A stretch of 21,712 nucleotides of DNA from JAUUZT01 sp964654015 (GTDB lineage Bacteria > Chloroflexota > Dehalococcoidia > GIF9 > AB-539-J10), in contig CAZZHQ010000038.1 of NCBI GenBank assembly GCA_964654015.1, positions 1 to 21,712 on the forward strand, given 5' to 3'. The notes beneath the pieces were generated by a model. That model saw nothing but the letters and a program-made list of their open reading frames with translations. It searched no databases and was not told the origin of the DNA. Positions 8,481-17,047 of this stretch are shown here, piece by piece (positions within the stretch are counted from its first letter, which is position 1; each line of letters begins with the position of its first letter). The translations under genes were made by a program, and so were the position numbers.

Positions 8481-9471
8481 ATAAGCCTCCCTTTCGCTTG
8501 CTGATATACCAGTCTATGGTTTTCCTGATTCCTTCCTCAAAGTTTACACTGGCTTTGAATCCGAACTCCGTCTCAGCCTTACTGGTATCAAGACGTCGTC
8601 TTGGTTGTCCATTCGGTTTTGTTCTATCCCAAAATATACGGCCTTTAAATCCAGTTTGTTTGGCAATTAAATTCACCAGTTCCTTAATTGAGATTTCAAA
8701 TCCTGCGCCGAGGTTTACTGGCTCACTTTTATTGTATTTCTCCGTAGCCAGCAGTATACCTTCGGCAGCATCTTCCACATATAAAAATTCTCGTGTTGAA
8801 CTACCGTCTCCCCAGCAAATAATCTCATCTTTATGGTTTTCTAAAGCGTCTACACATTTCTTAATCAGGGCGGGCATCACATGCGATGATGATGGATTGA
8901 AATTATCTCCCGGACCGTAAAGGTTGACAGGTAACAGAAAGATGGAATTAAATCCGTATTGTTGGCGGTATGCCTGGGACTGAACCAGCAACATCTTTTT
9001 TGCCAGTCCATACGGAGCGTTAGTTTCCTCCGGATACCCGTCCCAGAGATTCTCTTCCATAAAAGGAACAGGAGTAAATTTAGGATAAGCGCAGATTGTC
9101 CCGATAGCTACAAATTTCTCCACAGCAAACAGCCGTGCCTGTTCCATCAGTTGGGCACCCATAATCAGGTTATTGTAGAAGAACTCGCCTGGCTTCTCTC
9201 TATTAGCACCGATTCCTCCCACCTGTGCAGCCAGATGTATCACGATATCAGGATGAGTCTCTTCAAACAGACTGATAATTGCTGGTAAATTCCTGAGGTC
9301 GTAGTCATTGCTCCGGGGGGCAAAGACATCCTTGCATCCGCGCTGATGCAGTTTTTCCACCACGTATGAGCCTAAGAATCCACCGCCACCGGTGACTATA
9401 ATTCTCTTACCAGTCCAGAAACGTGAATTAGGTACTGAATAGGAATTAATTTCCTCTGACTTTTGATTCAA
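8473..9471 (-). CDS. fcl: GDP-L-fucose synthase (GDP-4-keto-6-deoxymannose epimerase/reductase)
   Basis: This extended SDR of 332 residues performs 3,5-epimerisation and NADPH-dependent 4-reduction of the Gmd product, giving GDP-L-fucose. The Rossmann loop is TGGGGFLG (27-34), GTICAYPKFTPVPF (124-137) resembles the family's catalytic Ser/Cys strand, and NAPYGLAKKM holds Y154-xxx-K158. The start is TTG: AGAAGGA lies eight bases upstream (9480-9486) and no other in-frame start precedes the nucleotide loop. It is separated from the upstream GT4 by 65 bases, the largest gap in this half of the operon, so an internal promoter is possible but none is evident. A heptose-specific reductase role is a less likely alternative. 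Confidence 0.93.
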   Translation of the reverse strand: MNQKSEEINSYSVPNSRFWTGKRIIVTGGGGFLGSYVVEKLHQRGCKDVFAPRSNDYDLRNLPAIISLFEETHPDIVIHLAAQVGGIGANREKPGEFFYNNLIMGAQLMEQARLFAVEKFVAIGTICAYPKFTPVPFMEENLWDGYPEETNAPYGLAKKMLLVQSQAYRQQYGFNSIFLLPVNLYGPGDNFNPSSSHVMPALIKKCVDALENHKDEIICWGDGSSTREFLYVEDAAEGILLATEKYNKSEPVNLGAGFEISIKELVNLIAKQTGFKGRIFWDRTKPNGQPRRRLDTSKAETEFGFKASVNFEEGIRKTIDWYISKRKGGLYD

Positions 9472-9479
9472 TTACATAG

Positions 9480-9486
9480 TCCTTCT
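9480..9486 (-). promoter_or_regulatory. Shine-Dalgarno fixing the TTG start of fcl
   Basis: AGAAGGA on the minus strand lies eight bases before the TTG at 9471-9469. It supports a non-ATG start for GDP-L-fucose synthase, because the next in-frame Met falls beyond the Rossmann motif. Confidence 0.6.
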
Positions 9487-9536
9487 TCTTGTAGTAATAA
9501 TTAGGCCCTTTAATGCTATGTTATTTGAATATTTAC

Positions 9537-10910
9537 TTACTTAGCAGACCTGCTAATATCTCCAGGCCAATGTTTCAGGATTTCATTATACCAGCCCAGG
9601 AAATCATCAGTTTGCCGTTCCAAGCTAAAGTAGCGTTGAGCTGACTCGGATGCTTGTCTACACATTTTCTTGCGCAACTCATCATTATGAAGAATCTGTT
9701 CAACATGCGCCGCTATTGCCTCTGGATTACCAGGTGGAGCCAAAAAACCAGTTACTCCATCGTCAATTTGCTCCGGGATTCCTCCTATCGCTGTTGCTAC
9801 CACCGGTGTGCCACATGCAAGTGCCTCCAGCACTGTGTTTGGAAAGGTATCCGCTTTTGCCGCATAGACGTAAACGTCAGCAGCCTGGTAATAACTGGCC
9901 AGGATTTTAGGGTCGTCCTGGTATGGTATGAAATCCACTTTTGCTTTACCTATTTTTTCAGTAGTTGAGGTTTCTCCAAGTGCAATAAAAAACAACATAT
10001 TTTCACGAAGATGCTCGGCTATCATAGTAATAGCAATTCGCAAGGTTTGGCAATCTTTCCAAATACTTCCTTTGATATTTTTAGCGCTGAATAAGAGGAC
10101 TTTAGCATCCTGTGGTATGTCCAGCGCTGCTCGAACTGCTTTTCTATCGACAGGATGAAAGACTGACATATCAACACCGTTGTGAATAACTCGGGAGTCC
10201 ACTATGGCAGGGGCAAGCATGGAATTTTCCACTTTTTGCATCAACCATTGGCAAGGAGTAGTCACATAAAGCCGACACTTGGCATATATATCTCGCTTCT
10301 GTTTCCAGTTATGGGCTGTTGTATCCCGGCGAATGGCTGGTTCGGTATTCAAATGGGGACAAAATCCGCAGCCTGTTATCCAACGCTCGCAATCAAATGA
10401 ATGGGCGCAATGCCCGCTTAGCAGCCATGAATCATGAAGCATTAATATTACCGGTGCCTGCTGACTTAGCCATGGGAGTACCCGAAGGTCGAAATATTGG
10501 CCATGCAGGTTGTGGCAGTGAACAATATCCGGGGTTCTGTCCAATAAATCTAGCAGTTTCCATGTACCCGGGAAGTCATAAGGTTCATATCCTAGAAAAA
10601 GCTCAAATGTTCTTTTAGGATTACCGACTAAATGTAATAGATTTCGTAATATTCCAACTCCTGGAATTTGGCCAAGCAGGGGGGAGACCATATTTCCAGT
10701 AGTAAACCATGCATACCACCATTTGCTGCGACAATTGTCGTTCGGTATACGAAGAACTCTTGGATCACTACTAAATTTCTTGCCAACAGCCATCCAGGTG
10801 TCCAGACCGCGTTGTCGGTAGGCATGATGTAGCCCCCAACCGACCTTGGCGGCTCCTCCGTAGTTGTCTACCGTACTGACTTGAAGGATTCGAGCTTGTG
10901 GTTCAGCCAC
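9537..10910 (-). CDS. GT4-family glycosyltransferase with a four-cysteine motif
   Basis: A 457-residue GT-B glycosyltransferase. The N-terminal VSTVDNYGGAAKVGWGL (11-27) is the acceptor-domain loop of the WcaC/exopolysaccharide-type GT4 group. LMLHDSWLLSGHCAH (157-170) leads into a Cys cluster (C168, C174, C181, C184; spacing Cx5Cx6CxxC) that is common in this subgroup and may bind zinc. The donor domain shows ADTFPNTVLEALACGTPVV (353-371), with Asp in place of the first glutamate of the EX7E motif. The GTG start has AAAGGAG seven bases upstream and overlaps the deacetylase stop by eight bases. It is a cytoplasmic sugar transferase in glycan assembly with unknown donor. Confidence 0.92.
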   Translation of the reverse strand: MAEPQARILQVSTVDNYGGAAKVGWGLHHAYRQRGLDTWMAVGKKFSSDPRVLRIPNDNCRSKWWYAWFTTGNMVSPLLGQIPGVGILRNLLHLVGNPKRTFELFLGYEPYDFPGTWKLLDLLDRTPDIVHCHNLHGQYFDLRVLPWLSQQAPVILMLHDSWLLSGHCAHSFDCERWITGCGFCPHLNTEPAIRRDTTAHNWKQKRDIYAKCRLYVTTPCQWLMQKVENSMLAPAIVDSRVIHNGVDMSVFHPVDRKAVRAALDIPQDAKVLLFSAKNIKGSIWKDCQTLRIAITMIAEHLRENMLFFIALGETSTTEKIGKAKVDFIPYQDDPKILASYYQAADVYVYAAKADTFPNTVLEALACGTPVVATAIGGIPEQIDDGVTGFLAPPGNPEAIAAHVEQILHNDELRKKMCRQASESAQRYFSLERQTDDFLGWYNEILKHWPGDISRSAK

Positions 10911-11949
10911 GAAACCACTCCTTTATCCGCCAGCTAAAACTTTTTTCATGCCAATCACGCACCAGGTAGCGGGGAAGCCAGAATGCGTCTGATTTTTGTG
11001 TAACAGGTGCAGGGAAGTTGGCACATGCCAGCTTATATCCTGCCTTATGCACCAATTGAGGTGCCTCTCTGCCTGCTGCTTCCTGGTTGCCATAAGGATA
11101 ACCAAAGCTAACTATCGGTAACCCGAGAGCGCTCTCAAGATTACGTTTGCTTTCGGTAATTTCCCATTGCTGTTGTTCATAAGATTGTGCTGAAAGCATA
11201 GAATGAGTGATAGTATGTGAGCCGATTTCTAGAAGACCTCCTTTTGCTAACGATTTCAGTTCATTGGAGTTCAAAGCCAGGTAATCTTGACGGGCGACAG
11301 ATAGGGCTCCTGCCCATCGGGCTATTTGAGTCAGTATATCTTGGCGTTCAGCATCGTTCAATGGTAGTAATAAATGGTGCAGTTCTTTGTATACTTTGTG
11401 GCGGAGAGTTGGATAGAATCCCATGGTAACATTCCATTCTCTAGCACTTTGGGAATTCATATCAAAATGCTTTTCGGGATTCTCAAGATGCCAGAAATGC
11501 ACTTTGTGGTTAATGGTCAGTTCCAATGAATTTGGCAATACTTTGCTAGATAAAATAAGACGCTCCAATTCATCCCACCAGAATTCTCTATTCTGTCCCA
11601 CATAACCCGTGCTCACAAATACTGTTGCCGGTATTTCATATTTCTCCAGCAAAGGCAGAGCATTCCAGAAGTTGTCAGCATAGCCATCGTCGAATGTAAT
11701 AACAACTGCTTTGTGGTGAATATGGCCTTGAACAAGCGCCTGTCCCAATGCTTGCAGATTAATTGGATGGTAATGTTGTCTTACATGTTGTAAATGCTGA
11801 GCAAAATGTTCTGGGGTGACACTTAAAAGTTGTGGGTCAGATGATATGTTTGCTACACGGTGATAAACAAGAATGATAGCTCGCGACTGAATCGCCAGCC
11901 ATACCCGTCTTGCCCATCGTCGTAATATTGCAGTATCGTAAACACGCAT
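10903..11949 (-). CDS. Polysaccharide deacetylase (NodB-homology, CE4)
   Basis: A 348-residue carbohydrate esterase family 4 protein that removes N- or O-acetyl groups from a glycan through a bound divalent metal. Motif 1 is TFDDGYADN (85-93), with the catalytic-base and metal-binding aspartates; motif 2 is SHTITHS (244-250), with two metal-ligand histidines (H245, H249). About 150 residues containing a WWDELERL segment (124-131) separate the motifs, as in the long exopolysaccharide-locus subgroup. The N-terminus (R/W-rich, then AIILVYHRV) has no cleavable signal peptide, so a cytoplasmic or membrane-associated role on precursors is more likely than secretion. The start follows the methyltransferase stop by three bases. 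Substrate unknown. Confidence 0.92.
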   Translation of the reverse strand: MRVYDTAILRRWARRVWLAIQSRAIILVYHRVANISSDPQLLSVTPEHFAQHLQHVRQHYHPINLQALGQALVQGHIHHKAVVITFDDGYADNFWNALPLLEKYEIPATVFVSTGYVGQNREFWWDELERLILSSKVLPNSLELTINHKVHFWHLENPEKHFDMNSQSAREWNVTMGFYPTLRHKVYKELHHLLLPLNDAERQDILTQIARWAGALSVARQDYLALNSNELKSLAKGGLLEIGSHTITHSMLSAQSYEQQQWEITESKRNLESALGLPIVSFGYPYGNQEAAGREAPQLVHKAGYKLACANFPAPVTQKSDAFWLPRYLVRDWHEKSFSWRIKEWFRG

Positions 11950-11952
11950 CTA

Positions 11953-12705
11953 TTATTCTCTCAGTTTGGGTTTAACAGCCCGTACGGTGATTAAAACCTG
12001 ATAATCAGAATCATGGTATTCCAGCTCTTTTTGTTTAAGTTCCTGGGTAGCCAAACCATGGAGGAACGCGATAGCAATTAACACGTTCCCATGAGATTGA
12101 ACGTTCACATTTTCTGCTGGAAAAACGTCTTCAAAGAGGCGTCTTGCTGATAGTGTAGTGAACCGCCAGTAATCACCCCAGCGGTCCATATCATAGCGAC
12201 TGATCTGGCTAATACCAGGGAAAGTGGCCAATAGCACACCACCGGGCTTTAGTGTGGTATAGCAATTCGCTATCGCTGCTTTCACGTCATAGATGAATAA
12301 TAAAGTTTGTGTCAATATCATGCAATGAAACGCCTCCTGTGGGATACCTGCTCCCGTCTCCAAGTCGCCAACTATTGTAGCCTGCGGATTACCGGGGATT
12401 GCATGGAGCACTTCAGACCTGCTTACACGTATCCCGCCGAATTTGCGTGTATAAGAGTCATCACCTATCTCCAATACATTTCCCTTAATATCATTTGCAT
12501 ATTTTTCTAGAAATGCCTCAATATAATATCTATCAATAGGTAATCCACGGTCAAAGCCAAAGACACGACTGATGGGAGTAAGTCGGCGCAAGTTACCAAA
12601 ACGCACATGCCTAAATGGTTGCAATTTCCACAAGTGCACCTTTTGTATCTGAAGCCAACGCCTTACGGACGTGGGAACAAATTTCTCAGCAATATTTTTC
12701 TTCAT
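11953..12705 (-). CDS. SAM-dependent methyltransferase (Methyltransf_11-like)
   Basis: A 250-residue class I methyltransferase. Motif I is VLEIGDDSYTRKFG (77-90), a variant of the glycine loop that recurs in methyltransferases of polysaccharide clusters. An acidic DLETGAG follows (114-120), and the post-motif TLKPGGVLLATFPG (151-164) is typical of the Methyltransf_11 fold. DRWGDYWRFT (174-183) is the usual substrate-side loop of this subgroup. It is encoded 34 bases after the FkbM gene and three bases before the deacetylase, so all three are probably co-translated. It likely methylates a sugar hydroxyl or a terminal residue of the glycan, perhaps as a chain cap; that is inference. Confidence 0.85.
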   Translation of the reverse strand: MKKNIAEKFVPTSVRRWLQIQKVHLWKLQPFRHVRFGNLRRLTPISRVFGFDRGLPIDRYYIEAFLEKYANDIKGNVLEIGDDSYTRKFGGIRVSRSEVLHAIPGNPQATIVGDLETGAGIPQEAFHCMILTQTLLFIYDVKAAIANCYTTLKPGGVLLATFPGISQISRYDMDRWGDYWRFTTLSARRLFEDVFPAENVNVQSHGNVLIAIAFLHGLATQELKQKELEYHDSDYQVLITVRAVKPKLRE

Positions 12706-12739
12706 ATTTCAGAATATACGAATCAAGCAACCATGCTGA

Positions 12740-13621
12740 TTAATCCTCTCGTCTCTTAGCATAGATGAGTAGATAATAACGGCTATTAGGATTCAGGCAG
12801 AATGGTGTTCGTACTCCAGGATTAGTTTCGGAATCAAAATTATTAACCAGATAGTCAAATCCCTGGCGGTGCAGTAGCCCCAGAATTTTGTGCAACGTAC
12901 GCGGCAAGCCAGGTAAATGATGATACTCAATTACCATCTCTCGCACCTGTCTTATCTGATCCTCACTGTCAGCCAGGACTTCCCATTCAGCACCCTCAAT
13001 ATTCATTTTAAGGAAGTCTACTGGCTCGGTCAGATAATTCTGTAACCGAACGCAAGGCACTTTGCATTTCACCCACCCTTCAGGGATGTCACCGGGCACG
13101 TGCTCTGCAAGGTAACTACCGTATTTACCATCTGCGTAAAATGTCATGTTACCTTCTTGAGGTGATAATGCTGCTTGCACCAGTTGAACATCCTTCAGGC
13201 TGTTCAGGGAGACATTTTCCTGGAGGTATGAGAAGACTGCTGGATCTGGTTCAAAACCAATAACTCGTGCCAGGGGATAAGCATGCTTGGAGTAAAGAAT
13301 AGACATCCCAATGTTACTACCACAATCCAGGATAAGAGGGTCGGGTCGTTGTGCTTCGAAGTGATAGATACGGTTGATGAAGATATCTTTGTAGAGAATG
13401 TAAAAGTTCGGTCCATCGTTTATGCGGATTTTATAGTCCAAACAGCGCACCAATGAATCCGGCTTCTGCTTACACATTCTTCTACGCAACTGGGCAAGGT
13501 GCATGTTCCTCCTCAAATTGTCGGTCATGTCCAACCCTCGCCAGAGATTCTGCCGTATATTAAATGGCAGGATTCTACGTACAACAGCTCTTAGTATTGA
13601 TTTATAGGTATTTGTTGACAA
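12740..13621 (-). CDS. FkbM family SAM-dependent methyltransferase (second copy)
   Basis: A 293-residue FkbM-type methyltransferase. Motif I is LILDCGSNIGMS (96-107), GFEPDP (122-127) is the ribose-binding acidic motif and FLKMNIEGAE (203-212) is the family hallmark, here with Asn in place of the usual Asp. A basic, arginine-rich N-terminal 50 residues precede the core. The start is TTG at 13621, supported by AGGAG with a ten-base spacer inside the preceding gene, which it overlaps by 20 bases; the next Met, at residue 32, would drop a segment with no upstream signal. It is divergent from the FkbM copy at the operon end, so the two probably methylate different positions. Confidence 0.9.
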   Translation of the reverse strand: MSTNTYKSILRAVVRRILPFNIRQNLWRGLDMTDNLRRNMHLAQLRRRMCKQKPDSLVRCLDYKIRINDGPNFYILYKDIFINRIYHFEAQRPDPLILDCGSNIGMSILYSKHAYPLARVIGFEPDPAVFSYLQENVSLNSLKDVQLVQAALSPQEGNMTFYADGKYGSYLAEHVPGDIPEGWVKCKVPCVRLQNYLTEPVDFLKMNIEGAEWEVLADSEDQIRQVREMVIEYHHLPGLPRTLHKILGLLHRQGFDYLVNNFDSETNPGVRTPFCLNPNSRYYLLIYAKRRED

Positions 13622-14786
13622 TTACCACTAACTCCTGCATTCTATGATAATAAGTATGTTCTTTGAGAGTCCGTTCTTGCCCGGCACGGGCAATGGCTTC
13701 ACGTTCTTCATCATGTTCAAGGTAGTATTTAACAAGCTCAACACATTCCTCCGGTGTCTGATAGGTAGCTACTTCTTTACCTGGTTCAAACAATTCGTGC
13801 AGGTTCTCTTTCCAGTCGGTGATGAGCAGAGTACCCACGCCAGTAGCTTCAAAAAGGCGCATATTATTAGCGTAGGATGCTGCGATATTAATATGCTGAT
13901 TAAATACCATTTTTGAATTTTGTAGAATCTGATACATTTCAATACCCCAGGCTATTCCCATATAGCATCGTCTGATTGGCGAATTATCTGATAAACTTTC
14001 AATGCCATGTCCATATACCTGAATATTCAGTTGATTACAGAGATACTCAAGTAGTTTTGTACGTGTCTGATGGGCAGAAAAAAAACTGCCAATGAAGGAT
14101 AAAGGGATTCTTACCATGTTCGTGTTATTGAGCTTATCCAATATTCTGGGTTCAAAAGCAAGCCGATGCAGTTCAGCTTGTACACCCATTTGTTGAAAGT
14201 ACTCAACTAAGTTGGGTAGGGAAGATATGACAAGGTCATAACAACTAAAGTCCTCATGTTCAGGTAACGGAGAGGCGATCTGCCCCATAAGCAACCAAAC
14301 GTATGGCTCCATTTCTTTAAGAAAAAGGTTACTAATACCATCCATAGACTGGTTGAGCAGGACATCGGGTTTATAATATTTTATCTGTGAAGCCAGGATG
14401 TCGTAGAACCAAGATTGATCGCTATCCAGCGAGCGCAGCACGGGTCGAGCCAGCTTACTAAAGTATCTTAGTGGCGTTTTAGCGGCAATACTCGTGCCTC
14501 GCCGAAGAATACTTCTATTTTGCCGACTGAATTTTGAGCCTTCCTTAATTCCAAATCCATTCTCCTTTGCCCAGGTTTTCTGCATCAATTCGTTATTTGC
14601 GTGGATATCCAGTGCCTCATGTCCCAGTTTACGGAGGTTGCTGGAATAAAAGTCTGCTACTCCAAACAGACTATCCATCCGAACCTGCATTTGCTCTTCA
14701 TAGGACTGCTGCTCCAAGCCTGGATGCTGGGCATATAACCAGCGCAAGAATTCAGGATAATCTGTATTAACAATAAGGAATTTCAT
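13602..14786 (-). CDS. CgeB-like glycosyltransferase (GT-B fold)
   Basis: A protein of 394 residues from the ATG; an in-frame GTG four codons earlier (14798) is possible, and neither has a clear Shine-Dalgarno. It belongs to the spore-maturation CgeB / Glyco_trans_1_2 group. The C-terminal third has the diagnostic NNMRLFEATGVGTLLITDW followed by LFEPGKEVATYQTPEECVELVKYYLEHDEER, where the donor-binding domain closes. The N-terminal KFLIVNTDYPEFL is the first Rossmann strand. No membrane segment is seen. It lies between gmhB (57-base gap) and the FkbM gene (20-base overlap), so use of a heptose donor is conceivable but unproven. Confidence 0.82.
   Translation of the reverse strand: MKFLIVNTDYPEFLRWLYAQHPGLEQQSYEEQMQVRMDSLFGVADFYSSNLRKLGHEALDIHANNELMQKTWAKENGFGIKEGSKFSRQNRSILRRGTSIAAKTPLRYFSKLARPVLRSLDSDQSWFYDILASQIKYYKPDVLLNQSMDGISNLFLKEMEPYVWLLMGQIASPLPEHEDFSCYDLVISSLPNLVEYFQQMGVQAELHRLAFEPRILDKLNNTNMVRIPLSFIGSFFSAHQTRTKLLEYLCNQLNIQVYGHGIESLSDNSPIRRCYMGIAWGIEMYQILQNSKMVFNQHINIAASYANNMRLFEATGVGTLLITDWKENLHELFEPGKEVATYQTPEECVELVKYYLEHDEEREAIARAGQERTLKEHTYYHRMQELVVIVNKYL
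13632..13636 (-). promoter_or_regulatory. Shine-Dalgarno fixing the TTG start of the second FkbM gene
   Basis: AGGAG lies within the 3' end of the CgeB-like gene, ten bases before the TTG at 13621. It supports the longer reading of the FkbM protein and translational coupling of the two overlapping genes. Confidence 0.55.
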
Positions 14787-14842
14787 ACTATCAGCCACAT
14801 AACTGGATACTTACTTTGTTATTAGCAATAAGCATTTAACAA

Positions 14843-15418
14843 TTAGCCTTTCCCTGTATGTGTCGTATACAAGATATGCTGAACAGCATCATACAAATCA
14901 CTGGCAACATAATCACATTCAACATGGTTATTATTAAATTCCTCTGTTCCATAACCCGTTTTTACCATTATGGTTTTACATCCGACTTTTTTACCAGCCT
15001 CTATATCGGTTAACCTGTCACCAACTATAAAGGATTGTTTGAAATCTATATTAAATTCCTGCTGTGCCTTTATCAGCATCCCTGGCCGGGGTTTCCTGCA
15101 TTCACAATCTATTCGATATCGTTCAATCTCTGCCTCTGAATGATGAGGACAGTAGTAAATAGCATCGAAATAAGCGTTTTCTTTTGCCATGTATTCCTCT
15201 ATTGCCTTGTTAAATACTTGTGTATCTTCTTCGCGAAAGTAGCCATGGGCAACCCCACCCTGATTAGTAACCACAACAACAACAAACTTATTTGAATTAA
15301 GTAGCCGAACGGCACTAGCGGCTCTTGCTATCAATTTAAGCTGGTCTAGTCTATGTGCGTTGAGAGGTGGTTCTTCGTTAATGACTCCATCTCTATCGAG
15401 AAATACCGCTCGATTCAT
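14843..15418 (-). CDS. gmhB: D-glycero-D-manno-heptose-1,7-bisphosphate 7-phosphatase (HAD family)
   Basis: A 191-residue HAD phosphatase that removes the 7-phosphate from heptose-1,7-bisphosphate. Asp8 and Asp10 of FLDRDGVIN are nucleophile and acid/base; VVTNQGG supplies the motif II Thr; the zinc-binding loop CPHH...CECRKP (two Cys and a His, then Cys-x-Cys) and VGDRLTDIEAG (motif IV) follow in order. This is the histidinol-phosphatase/GmhB layout. It overlaps gmhA by 26 bases and follows hddA and gmhA, so the phosphatase acts third in the heptose-1-phosphate pathway. The alpha-anomer specificity of GDP-heptose routes is expected from the HddA partner rather than visible in the sequence. 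Confidence 0.93.
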   Translation of the reverse strand: MNRAVFLDRDGVINEEPPLNAHRLDQLKLIARAASAVRLLNSNKFVVVVVTNQGGVAHGYFREEDTQVFNKAIEEYMAKENAYFDAIYYCPHHSEAEIERYRIDCECRKPRPGMLIKAQQEFNIDFKQSFIVGDRLTDIEAGKKVGCKTIMVKTGYGTEEFNNNHVECDYVASDLYDAVQHILYTTHTGKG

Positions 15419-16007
15419 TAAACAACTCCTCTTCTACAAGACGGCAAAGGATATGCCCAATTGTAATATGGGCTTCCTGTATTCGTGGCGTACTACTCGA
15501 CGGAACTATGATTAGCAAATTTGCCAGGTGCTTTAACTTGCCGCCGTTTCCACCTGTTAAGCCTATTACAGTAATATGTTTCGAGCGTGCCGTTTCAACA
15601 GCCTGTAATATATTTGGTGAATTACCGCTGGTGCTAATAGCAATAAGGACATCTTTACTGCTGGCTAATGCCTCCAGTTGACGGCTAAAAACAGTATTAT
15701 AAGCAGAGTCATTGGCCAGAGCTGTAAGGATAGAAGAATTGGTTGTCAGCGCGATAGCCGGTAATCCTTTTCTCTCCAGTTTAAAATGACCAACAAGCTC
15801 TGCGGCGATATGTTGTGCATCGGCAGCACTTCCACCGTTACCAATAATAAGCACTTTTCCGCCAGTCTTGTAAGCATCCAGTATTATCTGAGCAGCGTCG
15901 GCTATCAGTTCCGGAAAATCCTTAGCCATAGCAAGCTTAATGTTGGCGCTCTCTTCCAGTTCTCTGGCTACTGTTTCCTTCATCTTAATTTCTTTCTGGT
16001 TATTCAC
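15393..16007 (-). CDS. gmhA: D-sedoheptulose-7-phosphate isomerase (phosphoheptose isomerase)
   Basis: A 204-residue SIS-domain enzyme converting sedoheptulose-7-phosphate to D-glycero-D-manno-heptose-7-phosphate. GNGGSAADAQH (56-66) and STSGNSPN (125-132) form the phosphate-binding serine loops, and the final helix has the conserved TIGHILCRLVE segment with its histidine. The start is GTG at 16007, with AGAGG five bases upstream and a four-base GTGA overlap with the hddA stop, implying coupling; an ATG eight codons in is less well supported. The order hddA-gmhA-gmhB is that of GDP-heptose loci. Confidence 0.94.
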   Translation of the reverse strand: MNNQKEIKMKETVARELEESANIKLAMAKDFPELIADAAQIILDAYKTGGKVLIIGNGGSAADAQHIAAELVGHFKLERKGLPAIALTTNSSILTALANDSAYNTVFSRQLEALASSKDVLIAISTSGNSPNILQAVETARSKHITVIGLTGGNGGKLKHLANLLIIVPSSSTPRIQEAHITIGHILCRLVEEELFNESSGISR

Positions 16008-17023
16008 GTTGTCCTCTCGGTTTTCCAGAAATCCTCTTCAGGTGCATAATATATTATCTGACTGCCCAAATCATGAAACTTGAAAGGCACATATAATAAA
16101 TTGCTTAATTCTTCTCGTACTTTTTGCTGGAATTTTGGTCTTACGAAAAAAAGCATAAAGCCACCACCTCCAGCGCCAAGCAATTTTCCGCCTGTCGCCC
16201 CTGCCTTCAAGGCGGTATTATAGATTGCATCGATAGCTGAAGTAGTAATCTGTGGTGTTAGTGTGCGTTTCAGTTTCCATGTTTCGTGTAACAGTTTTCC
16301 GAAATCAGTTAGTCTGTCTCTATTGTCGCAGAGGATATTAAGGGATTCATCTACCATTGCGAGCATCGTTTTCAGTTCTGCTGTGTTCTGGGCAGTCTTA
16401 TTAATCTGTTCCTCCGCAATATCCGAGGCGTTTCTAACAAAACCCGTGAAAAACAGCATTAAGTGATTCTCAAGGGAACGCAACCTGTCTTGTTCTAGTG
16501 TTACAGGATAAACGGTTATTTTCTGTGAACCGCCGAATTCAATCTTATTAAATCCGCCGAAGGAGGCGGTGGTCTGGTCCTGTGAGCCAACGTTCTCATT
16601 GATTCTGTCTTGCTCCACGTGGATTGCCTCTAACGCCAACTGTCTTTTGGTTGGCATCTTTCCTTTAAGGGCATACAGGGCATTAAGCAAACCCACGGTG
16701 AAAGAGGAACTGGAACCGAGTCCCGACATTGCTGGTAAATCAGCGTTGTGCTGTATCTCGACTCCTTGCTCAAATTTCAAAAAGCTAAGGCATTCTCGTA
16801 CTGATGGATGCTTTATCTCCGAGATAGTTTGAGTCTCCTCACGCTGGGTGTATCTTATCCGGTATTTATAATCAAAGAATGGTGGCAGGTAGCGGCAGGT
16901 GACATAACAATATTTATTTATAGATGTACTGAGAACGGCGCCGCCATGCTCTTTGTAAAAAATCGGATAATCTGTACCTCCTCCAAAGAAAGAGATACGA
17001 AAAGGGGTCCTGCTTATTATCAT
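16004..17023 (-). CDS. hddA: D-glycero-alpha-D-manno-heptose-7-phosphate kinase
   Basis: A 339-residue GHMP-family kinase that phosphorylates C1 of heptose-7-phosphate, giving the alpha-1,7-bisphosphate destined for GDP-heptose. The start MIISRTPFRISFFGGGTDYP (1-20) is the highly characteristic substrate loop of HddA and its relatives. The ATP loop is PAMSGLGSSSSF (97-108), and the C-terminal GATGGKLLGAGGGGFM is motif 3. The length is normal. It begins 24 bases after the frameshifted epimerase. The fourth enzyme, the guanylyltransferase HddC, is not in this window. A related kinase acting on fucose (Fkp-type) is less likely given gmhA and gmhB downstream. Confidence 0.94.
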   Translation of the reverse strand: MIISRTPFRISFFGGGTDYPIFYKEHGGAVLSTSINKYCYVTCRYLPPFFDYKYRIRYTQREETQTISEIKHPSVRECLSFLKFEQGVEIQHNADLPAMSGLGSSSSFTVGLLNALYALKGKMPTKRQLALEAIHVEQDRINENVGSQDQTTASFGGFNKIEFGGSQKITVYPVTLEQDRLRSLENHLMLFFTGFVRNASDIAEEQINKTAQNTAELKTMLAMVDESLNILCDNRDRLTDFGKLLHETWKLKRTLTPQITTSAIDAIYNTALKAGATGGKLLGAGGGGFMLFFVRPKFQQKVREELSNLLYVPFKFHDLGSQIIYYAPEEDFWKTERTT

Positions 17024-17047
17024 TTAAAATTAAGCTCCATTCCCATT

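Noticed and set aside
8498..8920. 140-codon plus-strand open frame.
   Set aside because: It is antisense to the well-supported GDP-L-fucose synthase.
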